DNA of 64,000 bases. Origin: Anseranas semipalmata (taxonomy: Eukaryota; Chordata; Aves; Anseriformes; Anseranatidae). The stretch covers positions 536,918 through 600,917 of the forward strand of contig VXAA01005176.1 of NCBI GenBank assembly GCA_013399115.1, read 5' to 3'. Positions 10,140 through 22,170 of this stretch are shown piece by piece (position 1 is the first letter of the stretch; each line of letters starts with the position of its first letter). Both the position numbers and the translations under genes were made by a program. The notes beneath the pieces were generated by a model. The model was not told the origin of the DNA. It saw only the letters and a list, made by a program, of their open reading frames with translations, and ran no database searches.

Positions 10140-13100
10140 AATAACACAATGTTATCATTGGGATTTGTCACTTTCTATCCTGCCATAAGTGCATTTCTCA
10201 GCAAGTTCTCAGCTTTCAGACTTTTTGCCAAATGCTACCAGACTGCAACAAAGCTTTGCCTCAGACACCATAACAAAACGGGATTCAAATTAGGAAAACT
10301 GATCCAAGCTGCAACCATGATCTTGACGTCTTAGACTCTGCACATTTGACTGGATCTTCTGTCAGAATCTAGCTGGGACAAGCCGGTATGATGACACCTG
10401 AGGTACTGAGTACCATTTTACAGAAAATCAAACAAACTTCTGTAACAGGAGCAAGAAGCACAAGCAACTTGCAAAGCCCTAACACCAGCCTTGCATGACC
10501 CCTGTATCAAGTGTTGTGTCACCCACTCTTTCCATGTCTCCTCCTTACCTAATTACAACTTTGAATGGGAAATCTCATGGCAGCCCAGAATCAGACAGCA
10601 AAAGGAACTGAGGATTTAATCACCGACCTCAAGGCAAAAAGCAGTACATTCTGCAGTATGGTTTTGGAAGCAGTTCCACCGATTCCACATCAGGGGTGAG
10701 AGGCATCAGGTCAGATTTATTTCTGGCATAAATCAGTACACTTCAAAAAAGATACACTGGGGAAGAATTTGGCCTGTTTTTAACTTTAAGTCAAAGCTGC
10801 AGAGATCTGCAAAGCTGGAGAGATCTAGAGAATTTCAATTTCCATCACCTTTACATTGTCTTTTTATTTTATGTCTGTTATTTATTTTGGTAAGTCATGA
10901 TGTTAATGGCCAACCTTTAAAAACAAACAAAAGATACCACCATTCTAAACCTAAACTAACAACAAAGACAAGTACATAGAGCTGTATGTTTCTGTATTTA
11001 TTTTTTTTTAAATGATGTCTCTTTCAAAAGAAGTTTGGAAAATACAGCATTGTATACAAGTTAAATCACCATCCTGATTGTAAAAGTAGTTCTTATACAA
11101 TTGTATTTACACTTTTTAAGTAATTGTATTATTATTTGACACATCACACGCTTGATATGAAGATAATTTTATTAAAAAACTGAGAGAAGAAACTGACTGA
11201 AGAAGAAGGGAGGGAGGAAGAGTAGAAGAATACTTTTTATCCAGTCCTTCGGCATCAGCTTTCATGTTAAAAAATGGACATATGGAAAAAGAAGTAGTCT
11301 CACAGGCCTTTTAAGAAAGTAATAATAATTAAAACACAAAATGTTACTGACACTAACTGGAGAACTTTTGTTTGCTTGCTTCCTACTCATTAGAGATTTA
11401 TAGTAAATACTCCAATACTAGAACTACTGCAAGTGAGGATGCCGCATGGCTGCTTCCAAGAACAAAGATTTTAAGCTTCAGTAAAAAGTTAGGGCATGAT
11501 CTTAATCACGATTGTGTCCAAGTGAACAGATACTGTGATCAGCTTTGTGATGTGTAAGGGACTGAGACAGTGTGCAGGAAAAACATAAAACCTTTTGTGC
11601 AATTATGCCATATGACATAAGAAAACAAATTCCCATATTTTGCATGAAGAAGATGGTACTGAGGAGAAGACTTCTGCTTAAGTTATCATTGGGGCTATAA
11701 CTTCACTGCCAAGACAATGTTTTTACATTTTCCTCTTCTTTCCAGCACAGCAACAGCTACTTAATCTATATCTGTAGCTGCTGGGCTGCTTTGATATCCA
11801 GACATTTGTCTGCACCCCCACAAAAGGATTTTTTTTTTTGTTGATGGCCTGACTTTAACCCTCTTCATCCCATTCCCATCAAAAACAAGCAAATGCTGCA
11901 GCTGCAGTTAAGTCAAACCAACTTTACTTTTACTTTTTGATGACAAGCAGAAAAAAAAAAAGACATACAGAATGGGGATCATCCTCCAATGCACGTTATT
12001 AAAATCAGTTACAGCATACCAAAGGAAAAAAGTGAAAAAGGCACAGACTTTTTTCCACAGTGCTCTAAGGAAGAGAGCTCCCTGGTCACAGGTCCCCTGT
12101 GACCTCCTGGAAACGTTAATGATAAAGGTGCTAACACTCAGTGAATGCCTCATAACCCTGAACATGACCTCTAGATTTAATTCAGCCGTTCTTGTCTCTT
12201 CCACTTTCTGACACAGTCTTGTTCAAGAGTTATGTTATCTTGGCTTATAATTTTGACCTCTGAAGGCTAGGGGCATGGAGTCAATCAATTCTTCATACCT
12301 CAGACCTACCTGAAGGATTCCTTTTCACCACCCCATTGCATTCACTTTCTGAAATATTCTCTTGAATATTGCAAGCATGTTTTAACCTCAAAACTGCTAT
12401 GAAAAAAATGGAGTAAATTCTTAACCCCCTTCTCCGCAGAAGTAGTTATGTTCTTCTCTTATTTTGAGTGTATGGGGCAGGGGGAAGGACAACAAAAACC
12501 TCACGACACATTCAATAGTAAAATATCAGTGTGCTGGTTTATACAAAAGAAGCAATTCTTACTGTATTTTACTTCCAAACTAAGATTGTGTTCTATATTT
12601 GTTCTCACAGTTCACAGTTTACCTGAAGCCACATGTAACAGAAGAAAGGGAGGGAAAGGCTCATTATGGGCAGCACTTATTTCCACTCTATGTACAGTTA
12701 GAGGTATGAGTTAGTTTAAATATCAAAGCAGGCCATTAAATAGCTAGCCAATTAGATAATCTCCATTACAGGCAACCACTGCTATTTAATTAGCTTGTTT
12801 AAAAACACCCCCAATACACATACCCTGAGGATAAAACCTCCTGTAAAAGAAAAAGGATATTTAGCATCCACAGCTGCCAATATTCGCAGATACACGAATG
12901 TATCTCTCAGATAAAATACATAGAGGCCACTGTGAGATTTACTCTTCTTAAAGCCACAGGATTCAAAACTGCCTGAAACCTGCTTTCTTGGTTACTATGA
13001 TCGAGTCGAATAGAGGAAATTTTGGCCAGATGTGTAGCAGAAGAGAGGAAATCCCTCTCACCCCTCTCCAAAACAAGATTATTAACTAGCCAGCTCTGAA

Positions 13101-13751
13101 TAATCCATGGGGAATCCAACTTTCTTGGCACAGATGCAGCTTTCTCAGTTATTTCCTAATCCCCCTTCCTCCCAATTCATGCACCTGCCTTTCCATCTCA
13201 TATTCATTCTTTTTAAAGATAGATTTTAGTTTTCCTCCTAATTGGGAAAACTGTGCAAAAGAATTCACTGACCCTTAGAAGAACCTATTAACTGTCAAGC
13301 TGAGTCTGCTGCCTTGAAACATAATTTATTTCTCATTATATCTAAACTGTTATTAAATCCAGACAAAGAAAACACCAAATGACATCATTAATTACTCTGC
13401 AATACAAAATGAAGCTTAGTAAGTTGTATGTAGAACCTGAATACTCTTGCAAATAATCCTGTCTTACCCTAGCAGACAAACAAGAACTTTTCCCAGTTGT
13501 TCAAGTTATCTATAAAATAGAATTTTGTGAAGATAGAGACATCACGCATAAAGAAACCTTCACTGCACTATAAACTTTCCACTGGAAAGAAAAACTTTCT
13601 GCCCTGTGACTTAAACACAGACTACGTGAACTAAATTTTGACCCGTATCATGCTGGTATGAGAATATATTTAGAATCTGAACTGCACTTCATAAAGCAAA
13701 TAGTTGACTGAACCACACCAGTATGCATGTTTTATCAACATGGCTCGGTAT
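10140..13751. other. non-coding DNA, no certain gene
   Basis: AT-rich DNA with T11 (11829) and A11 (11951) runs and a purine-rich patch at about 11184-11229. One interval (12440-12703, plus) is open for its full length between a good acceptor and a good donor (see findings). A perfect 9-bp hairpin lies at 12084-12104. No conserved protein, RNA gene or known repeat was recognised. Confidence 0.5.
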
Positions 13752-14335
13752 ATAGAATATCCCAAGTTGGAAGGGACCCACAAGGATCATCAAGTCCAAC
13801 TCCTAGGTCCCTAAAAGGCAACTCAAAATCAGACCATGTGTCTGAGAGCGTTGTCCAAACGCTTCCTGAACTCTGTCAGGCTCGGTGCCGTGACCACTTC
13901 CCTAGGGAGCCTGTTCCAGTGCCCGACCACCATCTTGGTGAAGAACCTTTTCCTGATATCCAGCCTAAACCTCCCCTGTCGCAGCTCCGTGCCGTTCCCT
14001 CGGGTCCTATCGCTGGTCACGAGAGAGAAGAGATCAGCGCCTGCCCCTCTGCTCCCCTTGTGAGGAAGCTGTAGACCATGATAAGATCTCCCCTCAGTCT
14101 TCTCCAGGCTGAACAAACCAAGAGACTTCAGCCGCTCCTCATATGTCTTGCTCTCTAGGCCCTTCACCATCTTAGTAGCCCTCCTTTGGGCACTTTCCAA
14201 CAGTTCCATATCTTTCTTATACTGTGGCGCCCAAAACTGCACACAGCACTCGAGGTGAGGCTGCACCAGCGCAGAGCAGAGCAGGACAATCACTTCCCTC
14301 GACAGCTAGCAATGCCGTGCTTGATGCACCCCACA
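13752..14335 (-). mobile_element. CR1 LINE, 5'-truncated, probably young
   Basis: Read on the minus strand this is the 3' end of a CR1 non-LTR retrotransposon: the C-terminal part of ORF2, a stop at 13829-13831, and a short 3' UTR of about 75 bp ending in the typical segment where a product of CR1 reads TTGGGATATTCTAT. CR1 copies are usually 5'-truncated in this way, and most reverse-transcriptase and all endonuclease sequence is missing. Many CpG dinucleotides survive although the surrounding DNA is CpG-poor, which suggests recent insertion. The upper boundary is approximate; homology fades just after the segment at 14310-14335. No clear target-site duplication was seen. Confidence 0.93.
13829..14293 (-). 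pseudogene. CR1 ORF2 (reverse transcriptase) C-terminal fragment
   Basis: This is the open C-terminal tail of the CR1 ORF2 polyprotein, about 154 codons. In CR1, ORF2 encodes the endonuclease and reverse transcriptase used for target-primed retrotransposition. Only the region downstream of the catalytic RT motifs remains, so it cannot be functional. Family hallmarks are visible: [20 protein letters not shown] near residues 8-27, [12 protein letters not shown] near 36-47, SDRTRGNG near 93-100, and [10 protein letters not shown] near 124-133. Between about 14042 and 14098 the open frame reads an atypical peptide, whereas a neighbouring frame gives the family-like [13 protein letters not shown]. 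Two compensating frame changes therefore keep the tail open. They may be inherited from the source subfamily. Confidence 0.9.
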
Positions 14336-16410
14336 ATATATTATTGTTCAAACACAAAAGGCCAAAGTCCATAATCATGATGTTATAAAAATAAAAACAC
14401 CAACATAAAACCTGTCTCAGCTACCAAAACAACTACCATTAATAACTCCAATATGGAAATTTCTTGAAGTTTTCAGCAGAAATTCTCCAAACTAGTTTCC
14501 AACAATGCAATTTAATGAATTTAAACAAGAGATGAGATTTAAGGAAAAAGGAAAAAAAAGTTTATCACATTGTTGCCAAACTGTAATTCACTGGCAAGCT
14601 GTCTCCCAATTTGTAGCTGATCAGCAAAACAGTTTGGTAGAACAGACACCACAATCTTTGCTCCATATAGAATGAGGGATCTTAAAAAGGGAGTTAAGGC
14701 TCAGGTATAACTTGTAGGATTCAGAAAAAAAAAACGTATATGTTAAGCATCATTTTAGATGTCAAACAGCATCCTGACTGCCTTCAGCTGCTTTTCCAAA
14801 ATACATGCCTTGTGTCATCTGTCAGCCCTGCACTGATTTCTTGAATACCCTAGACCTCCTACCTGTTTAGGCAACTGAATCCCAAATGACACCAGCCTCA
14901 TAATCTACCAACTATTAGGGGAACCTCTAAGATATGTGCATTTTATCCATAACATACAGGCATTTTCCAATGGATGAGAGCATCCCCAAAACCTGAACCT
15001 TCAAAGCTAAAAAATATTAAACTGAAAACACCTTGAAAGCTCTGCTCTCAGTTTTCTTTTTCAGGAAATAATATTTTTCCTCATAGCTTGCTTGAAGACC
15101 TGCAGTAAATCCACTAGGTAAATCTGGTAAGTCACTAGAAAGAACTGTTGAAACTCTGGCATAGCTTGTAAGACTTGATGAGGGAAGAGCCCCCCTGCAG
15201 AAGACTGCTCAATACAAGCATTCTGTTTTTAACTCAAGTACAATTTTTAATCAAACATGGCATATATAAGTATTATTTTAAAATGTAAATATGCTCACAC
15301 CAGTTCCCCTCCATTAATGCTGATGAATTTCAACTAAGCTTGACAGAAGTCTAAGAGGATCAAGAAGAATGATATTCCTAGAAATTTCATGTCAACGGAC
15401 CCTTCAACAAAAGAACAGCCCTTGTTGGAGGGGTGGTGCTCATGGAAAAACATGGACTCTGAAGCAGAAGACACATTTTTGGCTGGGCACCAGCCACAGG
15501 CACATGTCACAGCTCACGTCTCATCCACGGTTCAGAGGTGCGTGACACTGCTGGAAGTGCTGCATGTGCACCTGTGAGGGGAGTCAAGGGGGACGGCAGA
15601 GAAGAGACGAGACTCATGGTCATGGGCAAACCCACAGCATTTTGGCTGAGGAATTAGGTTTGCTGAAGTGAAAGTAGATCAAGAAGGTTCAAACCCAAAG
15701 TGAAATGTGGCTTCATTAATTCTATCGCTCTGTTTCTTTTAGCCAACGTGATCTGACTGCCATTTTGAGATGCTACCCCTCTGCAGATCAGGGGATAAAT
15801 GGTGAGCTGGGACCTGCAGAGTACGAATGCAAACAACTATTTGGTCAGGGCAAGACACAGTCTCTGTGGTAGAGTTAACGAGACTTCACTGGAGCATCTG
15901 TCAGAGGGATCAAAAGTTCAGAAGAGCAATTCATCTTTCATCTCTGCCGAGCTGTCTGTGTGAGTGCTTTCACCTACCTTGCTCCAAACAGCAGGGCTTA
16001 CCTTCCTGCTGATAACGGGACCCCTAGCACTTCTAGGAGCTGCTGCTCACAGCCAGGAACATCTGAGCAAGTTACTCCCCAGACATATTTTCTGCCTTTT
16101 GTTTGTTCCCAGGTATCTCCCCAACACAAAGATTCATATACTCCAGAAAAATGCAATCGACATTCTAGTTTAAGAGATGTCTGCTTATTACCACCCCTCA
16201 ACTATGTCTATAGACTGAGACAAGAAAAAAAAGGGAGGGAGGAGGAAAGGAGATATTTTTGCCTCTCGCCCCCTCTCCACACACCTTATAGAAACAGAAA
16301 TAAGCGATGTTATGCTACAAAAGCAAGAGCTCTTCTGTCTGTGCCTAGTGACTGCTGTTTTCCCCTCACAGCATATGGTCTTGTTTAGTTTCTTTCTCTC
16401 CTAGCAGTGA
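14336..16410. other. non-coding DNA, GC-richer from 15.4 kb
   Basis: The first kilobase is AT-rich and featureless. From about 15380 the base composition becomes visibly more GC-rich, with a 7-bp hairpin at 15480-15496. An open frame of 142 codons runs on the plus strand (15960-16388), and an overlapping minus-strand interval has very strong splice signals (16002-16214). None of the predicted peptides is recognisable. This may be a regulatory or transcribed non-coding island rather than a coding gene. Confidence 0.45.
16002..16214 (-). other. candidate non-coding exon (weak)
   Basis: On the minus strand a pyrimidine tract of roughly 38 nt ends in CAG just before 16214, and GGAAG|GTAAGC follows 16002. 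Both are near-consensus splice signals around a 213-nt interval. Stops occur in every frame close to its 5' edge, although one frame is then open for 66 codons to the donor without an in-frame ATG. It would therefore suit a non-coding RNA exon or a 5' UTR exon better than an internal coding exon. The plus-strand purine tract at 16222-16253 is what creates the acceptor, so chance remains likely. Confidence 0.18.
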
Positions 16411-16572
16411 ACTAATAAACAAGAGGTAGGCCTCTGTCTTTCCACCTAGGGAAAAAGAGAAACGTACTTCTAACAAAAGGTAGACACTTGTCTTGGTGCC
16501 AAGAAAAAGTGTTCATGCCCCATTAAACAGAAGGTAGATTCCTGTCTCTCTGGTTCTTTTGTTTGTTGCCTC
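16411..16572. repeat. degenerate 54-bp tandem repeat, three copies
   Basis: The motif AGGTAG recurs at exactly 54-bp spacing (GGTAG at 16425, 16479 and 16533). In each copy it lies within a conserved core of the form AACAARAGGTAGRCNCYTGTCT. The rest of each unit has diverged; copies one and two also share a GAAAAAG segment. A fourth, weaker copy offset by 56 bp may start near 16573 (TTAAACAGA at 16579). I recognise no repeat family. Confidence 0.7.
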
Positions 16573-19500
16573 AGATTGTTAAACAGAGCAAGGGCACTCC
16601 TGCTTCCAAGCACCTGCATTTAATTGCAGCTTATTGCATTCCCCACAGGGAGGCAGGAACAGCTGTGAGGGAACACTGTACTGATGCAAGAGCAGAAAAT
16701 ACTCCTTTTTTCCTGAACAGGAAATGTGCTCTTTCTTCTACAAAAAGCACACTACTCCAGAGAGAAATCATTAGAAAAACAACAAGTGCTGCTTGGTTTT
16801 CCTCCGTTTTCTTTCATTTATCTTTGTTCAAACAAGTTAATAAACCACTATTATAAAAATATTATGATCAATGCTTTAGAAAGAGTCTATTTAAAACAAC
16901 TTTAAAGAAAAATAATGTTTTTGTCTGAGCAACCTACTTGTTTATTAATTGAAAGATTTTCCACAAAGCCTTGGCATGTCATCAAGATTGAAACTTAAAT
17001 GAATATAAATCAATAAAATCAATGTATAAACTAAGGTTAGGAATATTTTCTGAAGAAAAAAATAAAAACTTGTCCCCATCCTGCACAGTGTTTAATCACT
17101 TAATTATGGAAGACTGTGTAATGAAACACCTTGGGAAAGCATGTACATTTTTCCCTCCATGACAGCTACATTCAGTCCCTTTTTCTTTCCAGTGTTTGTT
17201 CCATTTATTTGTCTTCTGAATAGAATACTTTAATAGCTCCCTCCATACACGGGTTATTTTTTCTTGCGTTAATGCCGGATTTTTCCTTGGTCCATTTTAG
17301 AAACTACCTAGTAAAATGAAGAATGCTAAAACACCTAAATAATCTTGCCAAGTCCAAAACCCACAGGTTGGCCAACAGATCCCAGTTCACATATGTGAGA
17401 TATCCATCTGTTGATAGAACAATGAGAAAAATCTTACTGTTATAAGGACTACTTTGAGAGTTCCTCCAACTTGAGAGCAGGGGAAAAACAGAAATCCTGT
17501 GCTCTGCTTTGATGAAAATCAACATAATGCAAGGCACAGTGATGCAAGGAATTACACATGCTCATCTCACGATGAAAAGCCAGCAGGAGAGCTCTTCCTC
17601 AAACATTAAGTTCCCAGGGCTCCCTTGCCTAACTAGGTCACCTCTACCAAAATCAAATGGAAACAACAATCCTAGCTTTTGGGAACCCTAGGGCCTCCCA
17701 GCATGGTCACAACAGCTCTTTTAGGTTGCAAATGTTTTCCAAGGCCAAAGATTTAAAAGAAAAATTTGCTTTCTGTTTATCTTCTTCCACACCCAGAGGG
17801 AGCACAATAAAGAGTATAGTCATAGCATCATTCTCTGTCTAGATCTCCCAATACAATGGAAGGGAAAGAATAATTTGTTTCTTTGTGTACCACGCTACCA
17901 CTTTATTGAATTAAAAAGTGGCAATCTTTCTCTCTCACNATTTAACCTACCACCTGTTTCCCCAGAATAAAAAGAATAAAAATGGAAATGTTTTCTTATG
18001 CTCTTTGAAGTACATTGGATTTAGGCAGACTTTAATACTGAGGTTTGGTTAGTTGCACGCACTGCATGCTTCCCGTTATCTGTCAACTTATTTATTATAG
18101 AGAACACTAAAAAAGTCAATAAGAAATAACCAATTTAACAGTCTTAGGGGTTGAAGCCTTTGACAGAATAGGCACAAGTGGAAGCAGCATTCTTTCCCTA
18201 CCTTATTTATTTGCATCAGCCTTAAATTGGAAATACCTCTTCCCAATTCAATGGCAGCTTAGCTTTAGTAATCCTCCAAGTGTTTTGCCTCAGGTCTTAC
18301 AACAACAGGGAATTTTCAGATGGGAGGAGTGGAGTTTCCACTTAGTTAGAATACACTACAGCATGTGCAGGTTAAGCAGAGAAGAATACAAACACTCTAC
18401 ACATGGTGGTCCAGTCACAAATGGTGGGAACTTAGATATCTCAGGAAATCCATCTCTTCCTTCTTCCCCAGCCTCCAGTCTCAACCATCAGTTCAAGGAA
18501 GAGCCGAGATGGGGGTGACTACTAGCTGGTGTCCCTTCCTTGGATCCATCCAAGATCAGAAAACTTAGGATGGCCCCAAACATAATAGAACAGTACCACA
18601 TCTTTCATCTGCCGGTGAACTTCTGTGAAACCACTTCAGTTCAGGAAGAACTATTTCCTTGTCTCCACAGAGGCATGGTGGTGAGCCAGCACCCCTCCCC
18701 TGGCTAACCTTGCTGTGTGCCTGTGCATCCCAGCTCAGTTTGCTCTGCTCTCTGCCTCCTCATTCACCTTTGCTCCACAGCTGAAAAGGGTTGCCTCCAG
18801 ACATTAGAAGTGCAAGCGTGATGGTCCACACCATTTTCTGAGGTGGAAAAAAAAAAAAAAAAAAAAAAATCTTCTACAGGACTAAAATGACTAGAGCCTT
18901 ATGTTTCTTCCTTTCCTCACAAGAACTTCCTAAGGATTTAGTTCAGAGACACTCAACAGTATTTCAGATTCTCTGGTAAGAAGTGAACAGAGATGCTAAA
19001 TATTAGATACTGGCACTTGAGGAAACTTTGAAAACCTTGGAAAGCAGCAAGAAAACAAGGCTTGAAGAGTACTGGTTAGTACTAGCAGGATATTGGCTAG
19101 TACTACCAAGTCTGAATTTCTGAATTTAGATTGGATATTTCCTTCATTTGCTGCATCGGCTTTGTACTGCCTTAGGTTAATTCATTTTATACTTAACAAA
19201 GCTTTGGCTTCTCAGTCACCTATATTGATGACAGGCCTCACACTGTGACAGAGTTGTTTTCAGTTGTTAAACAGAGGCTTACTTCACATTTGCTTCCTAT
19301 ATAAATGTCCAAGAGTACTTTCTCACTTGCCCTCAAAAGCTGCATTCTATGTATAAGAGGGCAAGCGCATAAATAGGGCCTGTTAACCTCAGAAGTAGGT
19401 AACACTACATATTCACACCTGTTCTTATTCTTTATTAAAGTTTCTGAAGCCTAATTCATTAACTTGTTTATAACAGCCTTGACCTAGGTAATAACTCTAA

Positions 19501-22064
19501 ATTTATAGTAGCAAATTAGAAATTGGAGGTATTCTCACATCTAGTCTGAATGCAATTTGTCTTGAAACTTGACCAATGATCATTATTGCTGGAATTTTGA
19601 AATGGATCGTGCACATACAAATAGTTTGTTTTGGAGATTTCCCAATAGTAAAATAAAATACAGCTTTCTAATGAGAACTTTGTTTGCTATTAGGCCAACT
19701 TCTACCCTTAGCACTGTACTACAACAAATCAAAACTATATATATTTCTGTCATTCCATTTATCTGGCATCAAATATTGCTTTACTATACTCCATCAGCTA
19801 AAGAGGATTCATGCAAGTCATTCGAAAGTGAGTCCTCTAGTACAAACTAGATTAAGTCCCCACTAAAAGAAATTTAATACCTAGAAAATGATTCAATAAT
19901 TGTTCTAAATGGATATGTAACAAACCATTTTTCTGAGTAGATTTATATAATAATATAATGTGATTATCTGAACATTTAATTAGCAATATGGTGCCATCAT
20001 TTTCTCTGTTTACTATATCTCATCATCATCCTCAAAAGCAAGTACTAGAAGAAAATATACAATAGAACCAACAGGATTTCAGGCAAGGATTTTATCATAA
20101 TTATCATAAGCAAGAATCCTTACTATCTCCAAAGTAAAATTTCAGAGTGCTGAGGGGCATATGAGTTTAAGTAACGCTATCATATAAGTATCTTATTTTG
20201 TAATTATCTACATAATGAGAACTGGATGAGAGTTCTACCAATCCCATTCATCACATTTGTACTCATAACTAAGTTGACACTGCATTTCTTCTGCTTACTT
20301 TCTGTTTGTCACATTATTTTTCATATTGACAAGCCATGTCTTGTCAGATCCTATGAATATTATGTACACACTTGTTACACACATTGACAATTTTAAATAA
20401 TTATTCATAAATCATGCTTTCTGCTGTTAGTCAGCTCACCTCTTTTGTTCCCAACTTCCTCCTAGTATCCATAGCTCAGGTGTCTAAAGTCTTGAGACAA
20501 TCTGAGGCTAAGAAAACGGGCATTTATTTAGCAGTCAAACAAGATCAGGATTTCTGCTAATGCATATTGGGGGCAGCAGCTCTATACCCATGGATCTTTT
20601 TTTAGTCAGAATTCATGGAATTTGTATATATATGCATGCATTATTAAAACATAACATTTAGAATTCATCCAAGATCTAATTGCCTGCACACCAAATGGAA
20701 ATTTTATTACTCTCCGTAATAGAATATCTAGATAACTGTTTTTGTTTGTTCGTATGCCCACCAGTACAGAAGCTGATGTAATTCAATCTTTCAGACTCAA
20801 AGCAACCAAGATGATTAATTTACCTTGCATATTACTTTTATATACTCATTATACTAATTCTAGAAAGAAGCAACTGCTGATCAATAACAGGTATAGACTA
20901 GAAACAGCCATTTTAATCATAGATTTATTTCTGAATTGCAGAAATAATCTTTCTAAGCTGCAGGATACTGTAGCAAATGGTTTCCAAAAGCACTTCCAAT
21001 ACATTCCGAAACACCACAGGTCCTATACCCTGACAGAAACTCCCTCTCCAAAATATCATTAATTGTGACGTTTCTTGCTTCCTTGTTTTTTAAGAATGAT
21101 GAGTTGAAACATGAAACAGATAACACAAACCTGTAATCTACATAAGAGTAGGGAAATCTACAATATTTCCAGGGCATGAAAAAAGTGAATGGCAAGTCAG
21201 GAAAACAGTAATGGATCTCCCAGCCACTATAGAGGACAAACAAAAAGTAGCATGTGCATGAACACTCCCCTCCCACTCCTGCCCCCACATTTGCACCCTT
21301 ATTAAAAACATACCAGTAAAAAGAGTTTCACATTACTAGTCCACATATGCATGACACAGGATTTTTTTTTCTTATTTGATTTTTTTTTAAACGATTTTCC
21401 TGTATTTTAAGGGTTTTCTAAAGTTAATCACATTTGACTGCAAGTACCAATTCATGCATTTCTTGTGAATATGACCTGCTAAACCATTTGTATTACTGTG
21501 TCTTTGAAGAGTTTTTACCACAAAAAAAAAAAAANTGTATAGTAAATGATGTACCCAACTGAAACCCCAAGTACAAGGAGCAAGCGTATGTATACCAGGA
21601 TTGTGCCAGAATATCTTGCAAGCAACACAAGAATTTTGCTTTATGCAGACAAATAGAAGTACCTGTGGTACAGTGATAAAGAAGTTGAATAACTTTAGAG
21701 ATAGGCCTCTGCACTGCCTCGGAATCCCAAGCACTTTTAGTTTGTTATTCCAGCTCCTCTACAAACCTCCTGACAACCACAGTAAGTCTTGACCAACTGT
21801 GAGTGATAATCCTACACTCACTCAGACCATCCTAGATTCTCACGTGAAAAAATGTAAATCTAATTAGCAACTGAAATTAAAGATATCTCTAATGTGTTGT
21901 TTGCCAACTAAAGATTGTAAACTATTTTGCTTCTCATCCTCCCTTTCTCTTCTGTCCTCCCACCACCCCTCATCTTGTGCGTTTCTTTTCTTGGACGTCA
22001 TTATCCCAGCCCTGGATTCTAATATACTGTCAAGTACCAAAGAGTGATTTAACTTCTCTTTTAG
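16573..22064. other. non-coding DNA, no gene seen
   Basis: AT-rich DNA with one ambiguous base each at 17939 and 21535 and a 13-A run at 21522-21534. A C/T-rich acceptor-like site at about 18471 lies in a modestly GC-richer patch (18460-18800). The longest open frames are about 115 codons, without recognisable domains. No repeat family apart from poly-A tracts was identified. Confidence 0.55.
18847..18869 (+). repeat. poly-A tract (A23)
   Basis: This is the longest pure A run in the window. No retrotransposon body, target-site duplication or processed-gene sequence is recognisable upstream, so it is not obviously the tail of an inserted element. Confidence 0.9.
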
Positions 22065-22170
22065 GGACTATCTGGGACTCCGGGTTTTCAGATAAGCTTC
22101 CTCATATGGAGCCGCCCACTCACAGATACTACTTCCTCTTTTGATGCCTGCAACACCAGCACCCCAGCAG
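22065..22170 (+). other. candidate internal coding exon
   Basis: A pyrimidine-rich acceptor (TTCTCTTTTAG) with a branch-point-like TTTAAC just upstream precedes 22065, and a near-consensus donor CAG|GTATGT follows 22170. The 106-nt interval is fully open in one frame only (starting GLSGTPGFQISF, 35 codons plus one base). It is visibly more GC-rich than its flanks. The peptide is not low-complexity and looks protein-like, but I cannot assign it to a family. If real, it would be a lone internal exon of a gene whose other exons lie outside the window or are among the other weak candidates. A chance pairing or a non-coding exon remains possible. Confidence 0.25.

Noticed and set aside
15065..15126. 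Acceptor TTTTCTTTTTCAG with donor TCTG|GTAAGT as a coding exon
   Set aside because: All three frames contain stops. At best a non-coding exon, and such pairs are frequent by chance.
20440..20507. Minus-strand 68-nt exon-like interval with AGAG|GTGAGC donor
   Set aside because: Stops in every frame and an ordinary acceptor; no further support.
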